A stretch of 64,000 nucleotides of DNA, from assembly GCA_965225625.1 (NCBI GenBank), contig CBDDBH010000030.1, positions 248,001 through 312,000 on the forward strand, in the 5' to 3' direction. Source of the DNA: CBDDBH01 sp965225625 (GTDB lineage: Bacteria > Pseudomonadota > Gammaproteobacteria > JADZEE01). A program made the translations under genes and the position numbers. How positions within the stretch are numbered: the first letter of the stretch is position 1; each line of letters begins with the position of its first letter. The notes beneath the pieces were generated by a model. The model ran no database searches, had not been told where the DNA came from, and worked only from the letters and a program-made list of their open reading frames with translations. Shown here one piece after another: positions 1 to 8,591 of this stretch.

Positions 1-57
1 TTTTCAGTTTACTTGCTTTGATGCCTCCTGCCGCTGAACCTGTTTGATTATCTTTAA

Positions 58-1007
58 GGCTCTTCCGCAGAATCTGTGGGTAGATAAATGTCAAAAGTAT
101 AGTTGAAGCGCATTGGGAAGAGAATCATCATGGAACTTGAGAGAGTAACAAGATGGTTAACAACAATCCCAATGCGCATCAGAACAATATTAAATCGTTG
201 TCATTATCTCAAGTCATTTGTGTACGAGAAAGAGCAAATAGAAGTCATAAATGGACGCGAAGCCCTGGTCGTGAAGGTGGTGCCACGCAAGAACGGGCAA
301 GTGATTTGTTCAGGTTATGGTGGTAGTGCAAGTGGTTATGACCAAGGGAGTCAGGCCCGATTGTTTACCTTTGTGCCATTGTGGGGCTACCCGGTGTATT
401 TACGCTACGTGATGCGTCGCGTGGACTGCCCTAATTGTGGGGTGAAAGTGGAACAGGTGCCCTGGTCAGAAGGCAAGAGTCCACGCACCCGGGCCTATGA
501 GGTGTTTTTAGCGAGGTGGGGGAGACGGCTATCGTGGCAGGAGGTGGCCCATGTCTTTCACACCAGTTGGGAGCAGGTGTATCGCTCGGTGGGATCGGTG
601 GTGGGTTATGGCCTGGCTCATAGAAGTCTGGATGAGATTGAAGCTATCGGCGTAGATGAAGTGCAGTACCGGCGCGGTCATCAGTATTTAACGTTGGTAT
701 ATCAGTTAGATAGTGGTTGTCGACGCTTATTGTATGTGGGTAAAAAACGCACTGTCAGGAGTCTGTTAGGTTTGGCGAGAAGCATTGCAGGTTATTGGGG
801 AAGAGCCGTTGTGCGGAGCTCATGTATATCTGCTCGGACATGTGGAAGCCGTATCTGAAGGTGATCAGGCGAAAGGTGCCACAGGCCTTACATATATTAG
901 ACCGGTTCCACATTGTGGTGTTATTGAACAAGGCGGTAGATGAGGTGAGAAGACAGGAAACACAACGATTGAAGCGGGACGGTTATGAAGAGTTGCTGAC
1001 GCACAGC
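58..1007 (+). mobile_element. ISL3-family insertion sequence, 3' part missing
   Basis: The left terminus begins GGCTCTTCCGCAGAATCTGT at 58, which is ISL3-like. The element carries a zinc-finger transposase and is cut at 1008 by the terminus of an IS3-family element. The rest of the transposase and the right end are not found beyond that IS3 copy, where a yceH fragment appears instead. The two outer flanks therefore were not originally adjacent, and a deletion or recombination followed the IS3 insertion. Positions 1-57 hold no gene I can identify. Confidence 0.7.
130..1007 (+). pseudogene. ISL3-family transposase, frameshifted and truncated
   Basis: The first frame (ATG at 130, to 858) carries the N-terminal zinc-finger region (CPNCGVKVEQVPW) and the start of the DDE domain (IEAIGVDEVQYRRGHQYLT, first catalytic Asp). 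At about 793-800 the reading moves to another frame that continues the family sequence (CSDMWKPYLKVI, then ILDRFHIV) until the IS3 terminus, whose first bases supply a stop at 1008-1010. The last catalytic Glu region is absent. One frameshift plus the truncation make the protein non-functional. A TTG at 103 is an alternative start. Family assignment is firm from the ordered motifs. Confidence 0.75.
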
Positions 1008-1037
1008 TGATCTTCCCCCGTTTTCACGGACATATAG

Positions 1038-1898
1038 TTAAGCACTCATTTTCAATTCATACTGCATCGGGATCTGATTACCAATAGCCGAATGACGGCG
1101 TTGACGATTGTAATAGGTCTCAATATATTCAAATATATTTTGCCTGGCCTGTTGTCGTGTGACATAAACTTCACGATGGACGAGCTCAACTTTCAAGGTG
1201 TGAAAGAAACTTTCCATCGCCGCATTATCATAACAGCATCCCTTGCGGCTCATACTACAGACAAGCTTATTCAGTTGCAGTAATTGCTGATATTTTTTCG
1301 AGCAATATTGAGAGCCTCGATCAGAATGAATGATAGTACCCTGCGGGAATCCTCGTCTGAATAGGGCCATGGTCAAAGCATCGCACACCAGCTGTTGCGT
1401 CATCTGTCTGTTCATCGACCAACCGATGATGGCCCGTGAGTACAAGTCCATCACTACAGCTAAATACATCCATCCTTCCCGAGTCCAAATATAGGTGATG
1501 TCACTGACCCATTTCCGGTTTGCCTCCTCAGCGCTGAAGTCCTGTTGTAGTAAGTCCGGTGCCACCGGCTTGTCGTGCTCAGCATCGGTCGTCACTTTGA
1601 ATTTCTTCGCCTGAACCGCCTGTAAAGCTAATGTCTGCATGCGCCTCGCGACTCGATTCTCACTGCAAGGAATGTCTCTGTCATTCAGCTCATCGGCGAT
1701 GCGCGGTGAACCATAACGGCCCTTATGCTGATTAAACACTTCTCGGATATGCTCATCCAGTGCCTGATTGGATGCTGCACGCACACCAGGGCAGCGCTTG
1801 CCCCAATCATAATAACCTGTTTTTGACACCTCCAGTACGCGACACATAAGGGTTATAGGCCAGGCCTTCTGATGCCTCTTAATAAATGCATACCTCAT
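1038..1898 (-). CDS. IS3-family transposase OrfB (DDE integrase domain)
   Basis: The 286-residue protein has an N-terminal HTH_21 region followed by the rve integrase core. The catalytic residues are visible in order: Asp in WVSDITYIW, Asp in IIHSDRGSQY, and Glu in NAAMESFFHTLKVE, 35 residues after the second Asp. In IS3 elements OrfB is normally made as a fusion with OrfA by -1 frameshifting. Here the two frames overlap by four bases at 1895-1898, and an A-rich stretch just before it could be the slip site. The element's own inverted repeats lie on both sides. The gene appears intact. Confidence 0.9.
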   Translation of the reverse strand: MRYAFIKRHQKAWPITLMCRVLEVSKTGYYDWGKRCPGVRAASNQALDEHIREVFNQHKGRYGSPRIADELNDRDIPCSENRVARRMQTLALQAVQAKKFKVTTDAEHDKPVAPDLLQQDFSAEEANRKWVSDITYIWTREGWMYLAVVMDLYSRAIIGWSMNRQMTQQLVCDALTMALFRRGFPQGTIIHSDRGSQYCSKKYQQLLQLNKLVCSMSRKGCCYDNAAMESFFHTLKVELVHREVYVTRQQARQNIFEYIETYYNRQRRHSAIGNQIPMQYELKMSA

Positions 1899-2191
1899 GG
1901 GCTTTCCTTGGCAAAGAAGGCCGTGGCTTTTTTTAAAATATCACGCTCCATCTGTAGACGGCGATTCTCTTTCTCCAACTCATGAATACGCTGCTGCTCT
2001 GGCGTTAATCGACCATTACCTGGATAAGCGTGCTTCCCCTGAACTTCCAGCTCCCGTTTCCAACGGGAAATCATGTTTCCATGCACTCCTAAGCTGCGTC
2101 CTGCATCGGCATAGCTATAGCCATGTTCCATCACCAATCCCACGGCTTCCTGTTTGAATTCTGCGGTATATTTATTTCGTTTCTTTACCAT
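1895..2191 (-). CDS. IS3-family transposase OrfA (HTH protein)
   Basis: This 98-residue DNA-binding subunit has the HTH_8 pattern (YTAEFKQEAVGLV, then YSYADAGRSLGV and ISRWKRE) followed by a leucine-zipper-like helix (HELEKENRRLQMERDILKKA). I chose the ATG at 2191 over the one at 2221 because it follows a strong ribosome binding site (AGGAGGTG) with 5-nt spacing. OrfA binds the terminal repeats and is fused to OrfB by frameshifting in this family. It ends in the ATGA overlap with orfB. Confidence 0.88.
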   Translation of the reverse strand: MVKKRNKYTAEFKQEAVGLVMEHGYSYADAGRSLGVHGNMISRWKRELEVQGKHAYPGNGRLTPEQQRIHELEKENRRLQMERDILKKATAFFAKESP

Positions 2192-2257
2192 TTGAACACC
2201 TCCTGCTGTTAAGATTATCATTCTTAACTTGGTGTCCGCTAATTCGGGGGAAGATCA

Positions 2258-2469
2258 TACGTCAACCGGGGCAGAAGGAATCCCGTTACGCGCATCTATT
2301 TTGTGGCGATGAATTAGAAACTCAAACGGCTGATTACTCAGCCGGTCCCGCTGTTACTAACAACAGTGACGACCACATTGAAGAGCTGGAAAAGCGTGTT
2401 AGACAGCTGGAGGAGGAATTATCGTTTCTTCAAGAGAAGTTCCAAACCTTTATCAATCAGTCTGAGTAG
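2258..2469 (+). pseudogene. yceH: C-terminal fragment of YceH (DUF480/UPF0502)
   Basis: The frame from 2260 reads RQPGQKESRYAHLFCGDE, then a hydrophilic linker and a coiled-coil tail (EELEKRVRQLEEELSFLQE), ending at TAG 2467-2469. This is the characteristic end of the YceH family: the PRQPGQKE-R-HL segment followed by a short coiled coil. The start of the gene is missing, because the fragment begins directly at the right terminus of the IS3 element. The family's biochemical role is not established. The gene that follows is convergent, with 7 bp between the two stops. Confidence 0.8.
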
Positions 2470-2476
2470 AGCGAGC

Positions 2477-3343
2477 TTATTGAGCGGGCTTGTGTTTTAG
2501 TCTAAACACACACGAGACATCCTCTTCGCCATAGCCTTCGTCAATTAGCTTCTGGTAGTCACCCATGGTTTGTTCCGTGATGGGCAGATATTCCATGCCC
2601 ATATCCCTGGCCATCTGCTGGCAGATATTCAAATCCTTTAAATGTAAATTCACTTTAAAGCCCGGTGGGTAGCAGTTATTCAACATAAAACTACTCCGGT
2701 TATCCAGTACCCAGTTACTGGCAGCGCCCGCTGATACCACGTTGACCACTTTGTCCATATCCAGTCCGGCGGCCTTGCCAAAAGCAAGGGCTTCAGCGAC
2801 AGTTTCATACAGACCAGCACAGATGATCTGATTTACAGCTTTACAGGCCTGGCCACTACCCGTGGGGCCGATAAGGACAATGCTTTTAGTGATGGCATCA
2901 AGATTGCTGCGGGCACGATCTAAAATCGATTCATCGCCACCGACCATCATCGCCAGAGTGCCATTCACCGCACCTTCAGATCCACCGGATACAGGGCAAT
3001 CCAGAAAATGGGCGCCGGTCTTTTCAAGTATTGCTGCGGCATGGATGGCTGTATCGCTACTCACTGTAGATGTATCAACAACAATAGCGTCGGTGTTAAC
3101 AGTAGTGGCGACACGTTCAATCATCTCGATGACATCATTATCTCGTGAGACACACACAATAATGAGTTCACACTCTGTGGCGAGCTGTTCTGGCGAATCG
3201 CAAAGCAGGGCAGATGTTTTATCTGCGATACTTTCGGCTTTGCTTGTAGTGCGATTCCATACGGCGTGCAAATGGCCGGCCTTATGAAAATTCATCGCCA
3301 TACCGGCTCCCATTGCGCCTAATCCTATTACACCTGTTTTCAT
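2477..3343 (-). CDS. NAD(P)-dependent 3-hydroxyisobutyrate dehydrogenase-type oxidoreductase
   Basis: The 288-residue protein is of normal length for the beta-hydroxyacid dehydrogenase family. It starts with the Rossmann motif VIGLGAMGAGMAMN (residues 5-18). It carries the substrate-binding motif DCPVSGG (about 115-121) and the catalytic Lys168 in GPTGSGQACKAVNQ. The helical C-terminal domain has the KDLNIC segment that contacts cofactor or substrate. The family oxidises 3-hydroxyisobutyrate, tartronate semialdehyde or related acids, and the exact substrate cannot be read here. The gene stands alone between the yceH remnant and a palindromic repeat, and appears intact. Confidence 0.85.
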   Translation of the reverse strand: MKTGVIGLGAMGAGMAMNFHKAGHLHAVWNRTTSKAESIADKTSALLCDSPEQLATECELIIVCVSRDNDVIEMIERVATTVNTDAIVVDTSTVSSDTAIHAAAILEKTGAHFLDCPVSGGSEGAVNGTLAMMVGGDESILDRARSNLDAITKSIVLIGPTGSGQACKAVNQIICAGLYETVAEALAFGKAAGLDMDKVVNVVSAGAASNWVLDNRSSFMLNNCYPPGFKVNLHLKDLNICQQMARDMGMEYLPITEQTMGDYQKLIDEGYGEEDVSCVFRLKHKPAQ

Positions 3344-3379
3344 TTTCTAATCCTCGACGGTTTTTTATTTTAATTGGTG

Positions 3380-3523
3380 GTCGTCATTCTCGCGCATGCG
3401 GAGATGTGGTGCACGGATGCACCGTTCACGCATCAAAGGATGGAAATCCAGTCGAATAATGTACCGCCTAAGAGGCGGACTATTTATTACTGGATACCGG
3501 GTCAAGCCCGGCATGACGGGTAA
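3380..3523. repeat. Interspersed palindromic repeat (about 145 bp)
   Basis: The unit begins GTCATTCTCGCGCATGCG and ends with CCGGGTCAAGCCCGG (3497-3511, a perfect 5-bp stem with a 5-nt loop) and GCATGACGG. The two ends are roughly complementary (GTCAT / ATGAC). This form of element, CGTCATTCnCGCG ... GGATACCGGGTCAAGCCCGGCATGACG, is scattered in many proteobacterial genomes between genes. It lies downstream of both convergent neighbours, where its hairpins could help end transcription. Confidence 0.6.
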
Positions 3524-3542
3524 ATGAGTTTGTGCATACCAA

Positions 3543-4068
3543 TTAGAGTTTCTTAAAGTTTTCAAAATGTTTAGCAATCACTTCCGCGACACAACAGGTT
3601 AATTTTATTGCCGTGGGAATATGTAAAAACTCATTTGGGCCGTGGGCATTGGAGTGAGGACCGAGCACACCGGTTACCAGGAATTGTGCCTCTGGAAATT
3701 TCTCACCCAGCATACCCATGAAAGGAATACTGCCACCTTCACCCATGTGAACGGCTGGCGCACCAAAGTGATTGTGGGAGGCCTGGTCTATGGCCTGTTC
3801 GAGCCAGTCGGCCATAGGCGGCGCATGCCAACCAGGAGCATCCCAGTCAGGCGTGAAAGTCACTCTTGCATTATAGGGCGGATTACTTTCCAGCAGGGTC
3901 TTGAGTTTACTGATTGCTTTTTTTGCGTCACAGGTCGGCGGTATTCGGAGTGATAATTTTACTGATGTTGCCGGTCTCAATACATTGCCAGAGTTGTCGA
4001 TAGCCGGTAGTCCATCGGCGCCGGTAATGGCAAGTGCGGGACGCCAGGTACGGTTCAATACCAGTTCT
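3543..4068 (-). pseudogene. M20 family peptidase, C-terminal part, interrupted by an IS
   Basis: The frame reads ELVLNRTWRPALAITGADG near the break and continues through the dimerisation domain (SVKLSLRIPPTCD). It ends with the second metal-binding region (GEGGSIPFMGMLGEKFP, GPHSNAHGPNEFLHI), where the His after PHSNA is typical of M20 dipeptidases. At 4068 the gene is interrupted by an IS1182-type element. Beyond the element, at 5786, the same frame resumes (see the fragment at 5786-5848). The N-terminal catalytic half is absent on both sides, so the gene was already truncated before the IS arrived. Confidence 0.8.
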
Positions 4069-5785
4069 GAGGGTGTCGCGAAAGGGGGATCGTTGCAAGG
4101 ATCGTGAAGCGTTAAACTACGTGCAGGTACAAGATAGCGAGAGGCCAACGGTGACAAAAGCGCTGGGAATAAATGGGGATGTGCAACTGAACCTGTTTGA
4201 GGGGTTGTCCGATACTGGCGCGTCGCGGCAAAGCCGCAGAGCTGCGGGGCGTGTGTTCATTGATCCTGATCCGCAGCAGCTTTATCTGGGTCAGTTGTCG
4301 GTGAAGGCGCATCTGCAAGCGGCCGGCATTCGTGGGCCGTTAGTGTTACGAGCGCTATTGAGCGAGCTGGATTGGTCGGGTTTTGAAGACAACTATGCCA
4401 GGACGGGCCGCGCGCCGTATTCCCCGCGCAGCGTGTTGGGGTTAATCGTGTACGGGCTATTGCAGGGTGTGAGTTCGTTGCGGGGTCTGGAACGGTTGGC
4501 GCGAGTGGATATCGGTGCGATGTGGGTGAGCGGGGGGATCTGTCCGGACCATGCGAACATCGGCCGGTTTATCACGCAGCATGATGAGTTGCTGAGCGGG
4601 TCATTTTTTATTGAGTTAACCGGCCGTGTGTTACAAGCCACGGGCAGCAGCGCGACCCGGGTGGCGGGAGACGGCACGGTGATAGAGGCGGCGTGTTCGC
4701 ATTATGGTTTGATAAAGGAAGAGGCGGCGAAACAGCGTTTGAGCGAGGCGAGGCAGGTGTTGGCGCAGGCACCGGAGGATAAAACCAAACAAGTGGCGTT
4801 GGCGCAAAGCCAGCAAGTGCATGAGACCTTGCAAAGGCGCAAAGCGGCGCGGGAAAGCAAGGGTAAGTCAGGCGAGAAGGTGTGTGTGAGTGCGCACGAG
4901 CCCGAAGCGATGGTGCAAGCGTTGAAACGCGGACGAGGCACGGGGCCCTCCTATAAGCCCTCGGTGCTGGCCAATGAAGAACGGGTGGTGGTTGGGATGG
5001 CGGTTGACCCCTCCAGTGAGAGCGCGGTGGTCGCGGGGATGCTGGCGCACAGTGAAGCGAGCAGTGGCGTGGCCGTTGAAGATCTGTTGCTGGATGCGGG
5101 CTACTTCAGTGACCGGATATTGCAACACAGCGTGGAGCGGGACATCAACCTGCTTTGTCCGGAGGGGAAAGTGGCGGGGCAAGCCAAGCAATCGCAGAAA
5201 ACCTTTCCTAAGGGTGCCTTTGTCTATGACGCGTACCAGGATGCTTACCGCTGTGCGAACAATGAATGGTTAGTGCCGGTGGAGCGTTACGCGGGCACTG
5301 CCACACACAAAGGGTACGTGCGTTATGCCACCCCGGGCTGCGGTGCGTGTGCTTTGAAAGCGCAGTGTACGCGGGGGGAACGCCGGACCATCAGCCGCTA
5401 TGGGGGTGATGAACTAAAAGATGCGCTGCGCATGGTGATGCAACAGCCGCAGGCGCAAGCGCTGTATGTGAAGCGCCAAGCGATGGTAGAGCCGGTGTTC
5501 AGCACGTTGCGCGAGCGACAGGGATTGAACCGGTTCCGGCGGCGCGGGTTAGCCGGGGTGAGACGAGAATTTGCACTGCATATACTCGCTTACAACCTGG
5601 GACGGGCGGTGTTGGCCCGTTTAGCCTGTATTGGTGCGTTGACAAAAGCCTGTTTGATGCGCTTGTGGCATCACCGTATCGTGCGCCGCGAATTATGGCT
5701 TTGGGAAACACACCTGCTGCCAACGGCGTGTTGAAACACCGCCAGTACGATATCCAGCATATTTATCGCCTTTTGCGACACCCTC
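4069..5785 (+). mobile_element. IS1182-type insertion sequence, complete (1717 bp)
   Basis: The termini are inverted repeats: GAGGGTGTCGCGAAAGG at 4069-4085 and its near-complement (GAGGGTGTCGCAAAAGG on the minus strand) ending at 5785. A 4-bp direct duplication TTCT flanks the element at 4065-4068 and 5786-5789. Removing the element and one TTCT joins the M20 peptidase frame exactly (DPV-ELVLNRT), which proves the boundaries. It carries one transposase gene and looks recent. Confidence 0.9.
4151..5734 (+). CDS. IS1182-type DDE transposase
   Basis: The protein has 527 residues from the GTG at 4151, which follows a GAGAGG ribosome binding site by 6 nt. Earlier in-frame starts would lie outside or at the very edge of the element. 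The N-terminal DUF772 domain (YSPRSVLGLIVYGLLQGVSS) is followed by the DDE core: Asp in RVAGDGTVIEAA, Asp in LLLDAGYFSD, and Glu in KRQAMVEPVFSTLRERQGL. A cysteine pair region (CGACALKAQC) precedes the last motif, as is usual in IS1182 relatives. There is no internal damage, so the element may still be active. Confidence 0.88.
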   Translation: MTKALGINGDVQLNLFEGLSDTGASRQSRRAAGRVFIDPDPQQLYLGQLSVKAHLQAAGIRGPLVLRALLSELDWSGFEDNYARTGRAPYSPRSVLGLIVYGLLQGVSSLRGLERLARVDIGAMWVSGGICPDHANIGRFITQHDELLSGSFFIELTGRVLQATGSSATRVAGDGTVIEAACSHYGLIKEEAAKQRLSEARQVLAQAPEDKTKQVALAQSQQVHETLQRRKAARESKGKSGEKVCVSAHEPEAMVQALKRGRGTGPSYKPSVLANEERVVVGMAVDPSSESAVVAGMLAHSEASSGVAVEDLLLDAGYFSDRILQHSVERDINLLCPEGKVAGQAKQSQKTFPKGAFVYDAYQDAYRCANNEWLVPVERYAGTATHKGYVRYATPGCGACALKAQCTRGERRTISRYGGDELKDALRMVMQQPQAQALYVKRQAMVEPVFSTLRERQGLNRFRRRGLAGVRREFALHILAYNLGRAVLARLACIGALTKACLMRLWHHRIVRRELWLWETHLLPTAC

Positions 5786-5848
5786 TTCTACAGGATCGGA
5801 TGATGCCGGTTGTGCATTGTCAACAAAAGGGAAATTCCGGGAAAACCT
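5786..5848 (-). pseudogene. M20 peptidase fragment on the far side of the IS
   Basis: Read on the minus strand, this stretch encodes FPFVDNAQPASSDPV in the same frame as the M20 fragment ending at 4068, and joins it through the duplicated TTCT. Upstream, a stop (TAG, about 5868) appears in the frame and family resemblance fades. The peptidase gene was therefore already cut somewhere near 5850, next to the promoter region of the TonB receptor. Confidence 0.6.
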
Positions 5849-5925
5849 GATATAATATGTGATACGCTAGTGTCGGCCTCACAGTGTGCAATTTTATAAG
5901 ATCGATGCATAATTGGGGAAATAAA

Positions 5926-8538
5926 ATGAGAATTTTACTGAATTTAAGTTGTATTTTACTGGCAGTCCTGTCCGTGTCGCCGCTAACCTTACCAACTGCC
6001 CAGGCCCAGCAATCGGAGGCCGCGGTCATCGAGGAGATTGTCATTATCGGCAGCCGGCGTCAGGCCGGACGCTCCCAGGCAGATTCACTGGTACCGGTAG
6101 ACGTGATATCCGGTGATGATTTCATGAGCCAGGGTTCGACGGGTATCGATTCGCAACTCGCCAACCTGGTGCCTTCTTACAATATCAACCAGCAGCCCAT
6201 CAACGATGCGGCGACCCTGGTGCGCCCGGCCAACCTGCGCGGCCTGCCGCCGGATTCCACCCTGGTGCTGGTCAACGGCAAACGCCGCCACCGGGCGGCC
6301 GTTATTACCTTCCTGGGCAACGGCGTTGCCGACGGGTCACAGGGTCCTGATATATCCTCGATACCTGCCATCGCACTGAAACGGGTGGAAGTGTTGCGTG
6401 ACGGCGCCGCGGCCCAATACGGTTCCGACGCCATCGCCGGCGTGATCAACTTTGAATTGAAAGATGACGCCGAGGGCGGTATGGTGGAAGCCCGTTGGGG
6501 GGAATTCTACGATGGGGACGGCGACGGTTTCAACTTTGCCGGCAACATCGGCCTGCCATTGAGCAGCAACGGCTTTGCCAACCTGAGCTTTGAGTACAAG
6601 GAAGCCGACCCCACCAGCCGCTCCCAGCAGCGCTCTGACGCGCAGGGGTTGGTCGATGCCGGCAACACGTATATTACAGACCCCAACTACGACAGTGTGT
6701 TCCACCCCAACGTGATGGTCTGGGGCGCGCCGGAATTCGAATACGACTACAAGTTCTTCGGCAATGCCGGGTTCGATATCAGCGACAACATGGAAGTTTA
6801 CGGCTACGGCAACTATGCCAAGCGCAAGGTCGAGGGGGGTTTCTACTTTCGTAATCCCCACACGCGCGGCGGTGTCTTTGACGGTGGCAAAATGACGGTG
6901 GATGGGGTCGAATACGATACCGTCAAGGTGGCTGATCTGGACGGCGCCGGCATGGGCAGCGACTGCCCCGCAATCAGGATTATCGATAATGTAGCCAGTC
7001 CCGAAGACATTGCCTCGGTGCAGGCAGATCCCAACTGCGAATCGTTCATCACCCGGTTCCCCGGCGGTTTTGTCCCACGTTTCGGCGGCGTCATGGAGGA
7101 TTACGGTTTTGCATTGGGTGTTCGTGGCGAGCTGGCCGATTGGCACGTGGACCTGAGCGGTGTGTATGGACGTCACAACGCCGACTTCTTCATGAGACAT
7201 ACGCTCAACACGAACCTTTTGGCTCACCCTGATCTTGATATAACAGTTGCCAATATACCGACGGACTACAATCCTGGCGCCTATACGGAAACGGATTACA
7301 CCATCAACCTGGATGTGTCCAAACTCGTGGACCTGGCTGCTTTCTATTCACCGCTGAGCGTCGCTTTCGGACTGGAGCATCGTCAGGAGAAATTCAAGAT
7401 CACCCAGGGTGGGGAAAATGCCTGGTACACTCACAGGGATGAAGGAGGTCTTTTCGACCAAGGTTTCGGCCCTGGTTCCAACGGTTTTACCGGTTTCGGC
7501 CCGGAGATTGCAAAAAGTTGGTCCCGCAACAGTTACGCCGCCTACATGGACCTGGAAGTCGAGTTGAGCGAAGGCGTGCTATTGGGCGCGGCGGGGCGCT
7601 ACGAAGATCATAAGGGCGTCGGGGAAACCATGAATGTCAAGCTCAGCGTCCGCGGGCAGGTGACGGATAATTTTGCCGTGCGTGGCTCGGTCAGCACCGG
7701 TTTTCGGGCGCCGACGGTGGGGCAGGCCAATGTCTTCAATGTAACCACCGCCTTTACCGAGGGGAAGTTGCAGGATGAAGCTACCATCCCACCCACTCAC
7801 CCGGCGTCAGCCCTGGTAGGCGGCAAACCTCTGACACCGGAGGAATCCATTAACTACACCATCGGTACGGTGTTCAATGTTGGTGAGGTGGACGTCACCG
7901 TAGATTACTTCCACATCAAGGTAAAAGATCGCATCGCACGAAGCAGTAAAAGACAACTGACACCGATGGAGGTAGATATATTGGAAGCTCAGGGTATCGA
8001 TGACGCTGCAAGCTACTCAGGCGGCATTCGCTTTTTTACCAATGATTTCGATACCACCACACAGGGCATTGACGTCATCGCCACCTACCCGGTGGATATG
8101 TTGGGCGGCCGCACCAACTTCAGTTTTGCCGGGAACTGGACGGAGACCACGGTTGACAAATTCAACCCGGACGTCATCAGTGACAAGCGGGTAGTCCAAC
8201 TGGAAAAAAACCTGCCCAGAACCCGCTTCACCTTGTCGGCCAATCACCTGCAGGGGCCCTGGAGCTTCCTGGCCCGGGCGCGTTATTACGGCAAATTCAC
8301 GGAGTTTACTACGGATGATGGTTCGGCGCGCAATGAGGGCGATGCCCGCGCGCTCGTGGATATTGAGGGTTCCTACACCTTCAAGGAGAGCCTCACGCTG
8401 GTGGCGGGAGCGGAAAATGTGCTCGACACGAAACCATCCAGGCTATCGAGTAACGTAGCGGGTCTGGTTTACACCGAGACCTCCCCCTACGGCTTCAACG
8501 GTGGGTTTTACTACTTAAGAGCCATCTGGAACTATTAA
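5926..8538 (+). CDS. TonB-dependent outer-membrane receptor
   Basis: The protein has 870 residues from the ATG at 5926, which follows GGGGAA. An ATG at 5884 lacks a signal peptide context. A signal peptide (MRILLNLSCILLAVLSVSPL, cleavage near AQAQQ) is followed by a TonB box-like EEIVIIGSRR and the plug domain (VEVLRDGAAAQYGSDAIAGV). A beta-barrel with alternating hydrophobic strands follows, ending in an aromatic residue (AIWNY). Such receptors import ferric siderophores, cobalamin or glycans with energy from TonB-ExbBD. The ligand cannot be told, and no transport or regulatory partner is adjacent. It lies inside the accessory segment, so it may have arrived by transfer. Confidence 0.9.
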   Translation: MRILLNLSCILLAVLSVSPLTLPTAQAQQSEAAVIEEIVIIGSRRQAGRSQADSLVPVDVISGDDFMSQGSTGIDSQLANLVPSYNINQQPINDAATLVRPANLRGLPPDSTLVLVNGKRRHRAAVITFLGNGVADGSQGPDISSIPAIALKRVEVLRDGAAAQYGSDAIAGVINFELKDDAEGGMVEARWGEFYDGDGDGFNFAGNIGLPLSSNGFANLSFEYKEADPTSRSQQRSDAQGLVDAGNTYITDPNYDSVFHPNVMVWGAPEFEYDYKFFGNAGFDISDNMEVYGYGNYAKRKVEGGFYFRNPHTRGGVFDGGKMTVDGVEYDTVKVADLDGAGMGSDCPAIRIIDNVASPEDIASVQADPNCESFITRFPGGFVPRFGGVMEDYGFALGVRGELADWHVDLSGVYGRHNADFFMRHTLNTNLLAHPDLDITVANIPTDYNPGAYTETDYTINLDVSKLVDLAAFYSPLSVAFGLEHRQEKFKITQGGENAWYTHRDEGGLFDQGFGPGSNGFTGFGPEIAKSWSRNSYAAYMDLEVELSEGVLLGAAGRYEDHKGVGETMNVKLSVRGQVTDNFAVRGSVSTGFRAPTVGQANVFNVTTAFTEGKLQDEATIPPTHPASALVGGKPLTPEESINYTIGTVFNVGEVDVTVDYFHIKVKDRIARSSKRQLTPMEVDILEAQGIDDAASYSGGIRFFTNDFDTTTQGIDVIATYPVDMLGGRTNFSFAGNWTETTVDKFNPDVISDKRVVQLEKNLPRTRFTLSANHLQGPWSFLARARYYGKFTEFTTDDGSARNEGDARALVDIEGSYTFKESLTLVAGAENVLDTKPSRLSSNVAGLVYTETSPYGFNGGFYYLRAIWNY

Positions 8539-8591
8539 ACGATAGTGTTAAACCCCTCTTAAACAGTGACTTCAATTAGTGAGATGAAACC

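Larger units (their letters stand above)
1008..2257 (-). mobile_element. IS3-family insertion sequence, complete (1250 bp)
   Basis: The terminal inverted repeats are visible: TGATCTTCCCCCG at 1008-1020 and its complement CGGGGGAAGATCA ending at 2257. Between them lie orfA and orfB on the minus strand with a 4-bp ATGA overlap, the usual IS3 arrangement. The flanks (AGC on the left, TAC on the right) show no target-site duplication, so this copy probably took part in a deletion or recombination after inserting. Confidence 0.85.

Noticed and set aside
3365..3577. Minus-strand 70-codon open frame
   Set aside because: It lies in the palindromic repeat and has no protein-like features.
6337..7227. 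Long minus-strand open frame inside the TonB receptor gene
   Set aside because: It is a shadow of the receptor's codon use; the plus-strand protein has clear family structure throughout.
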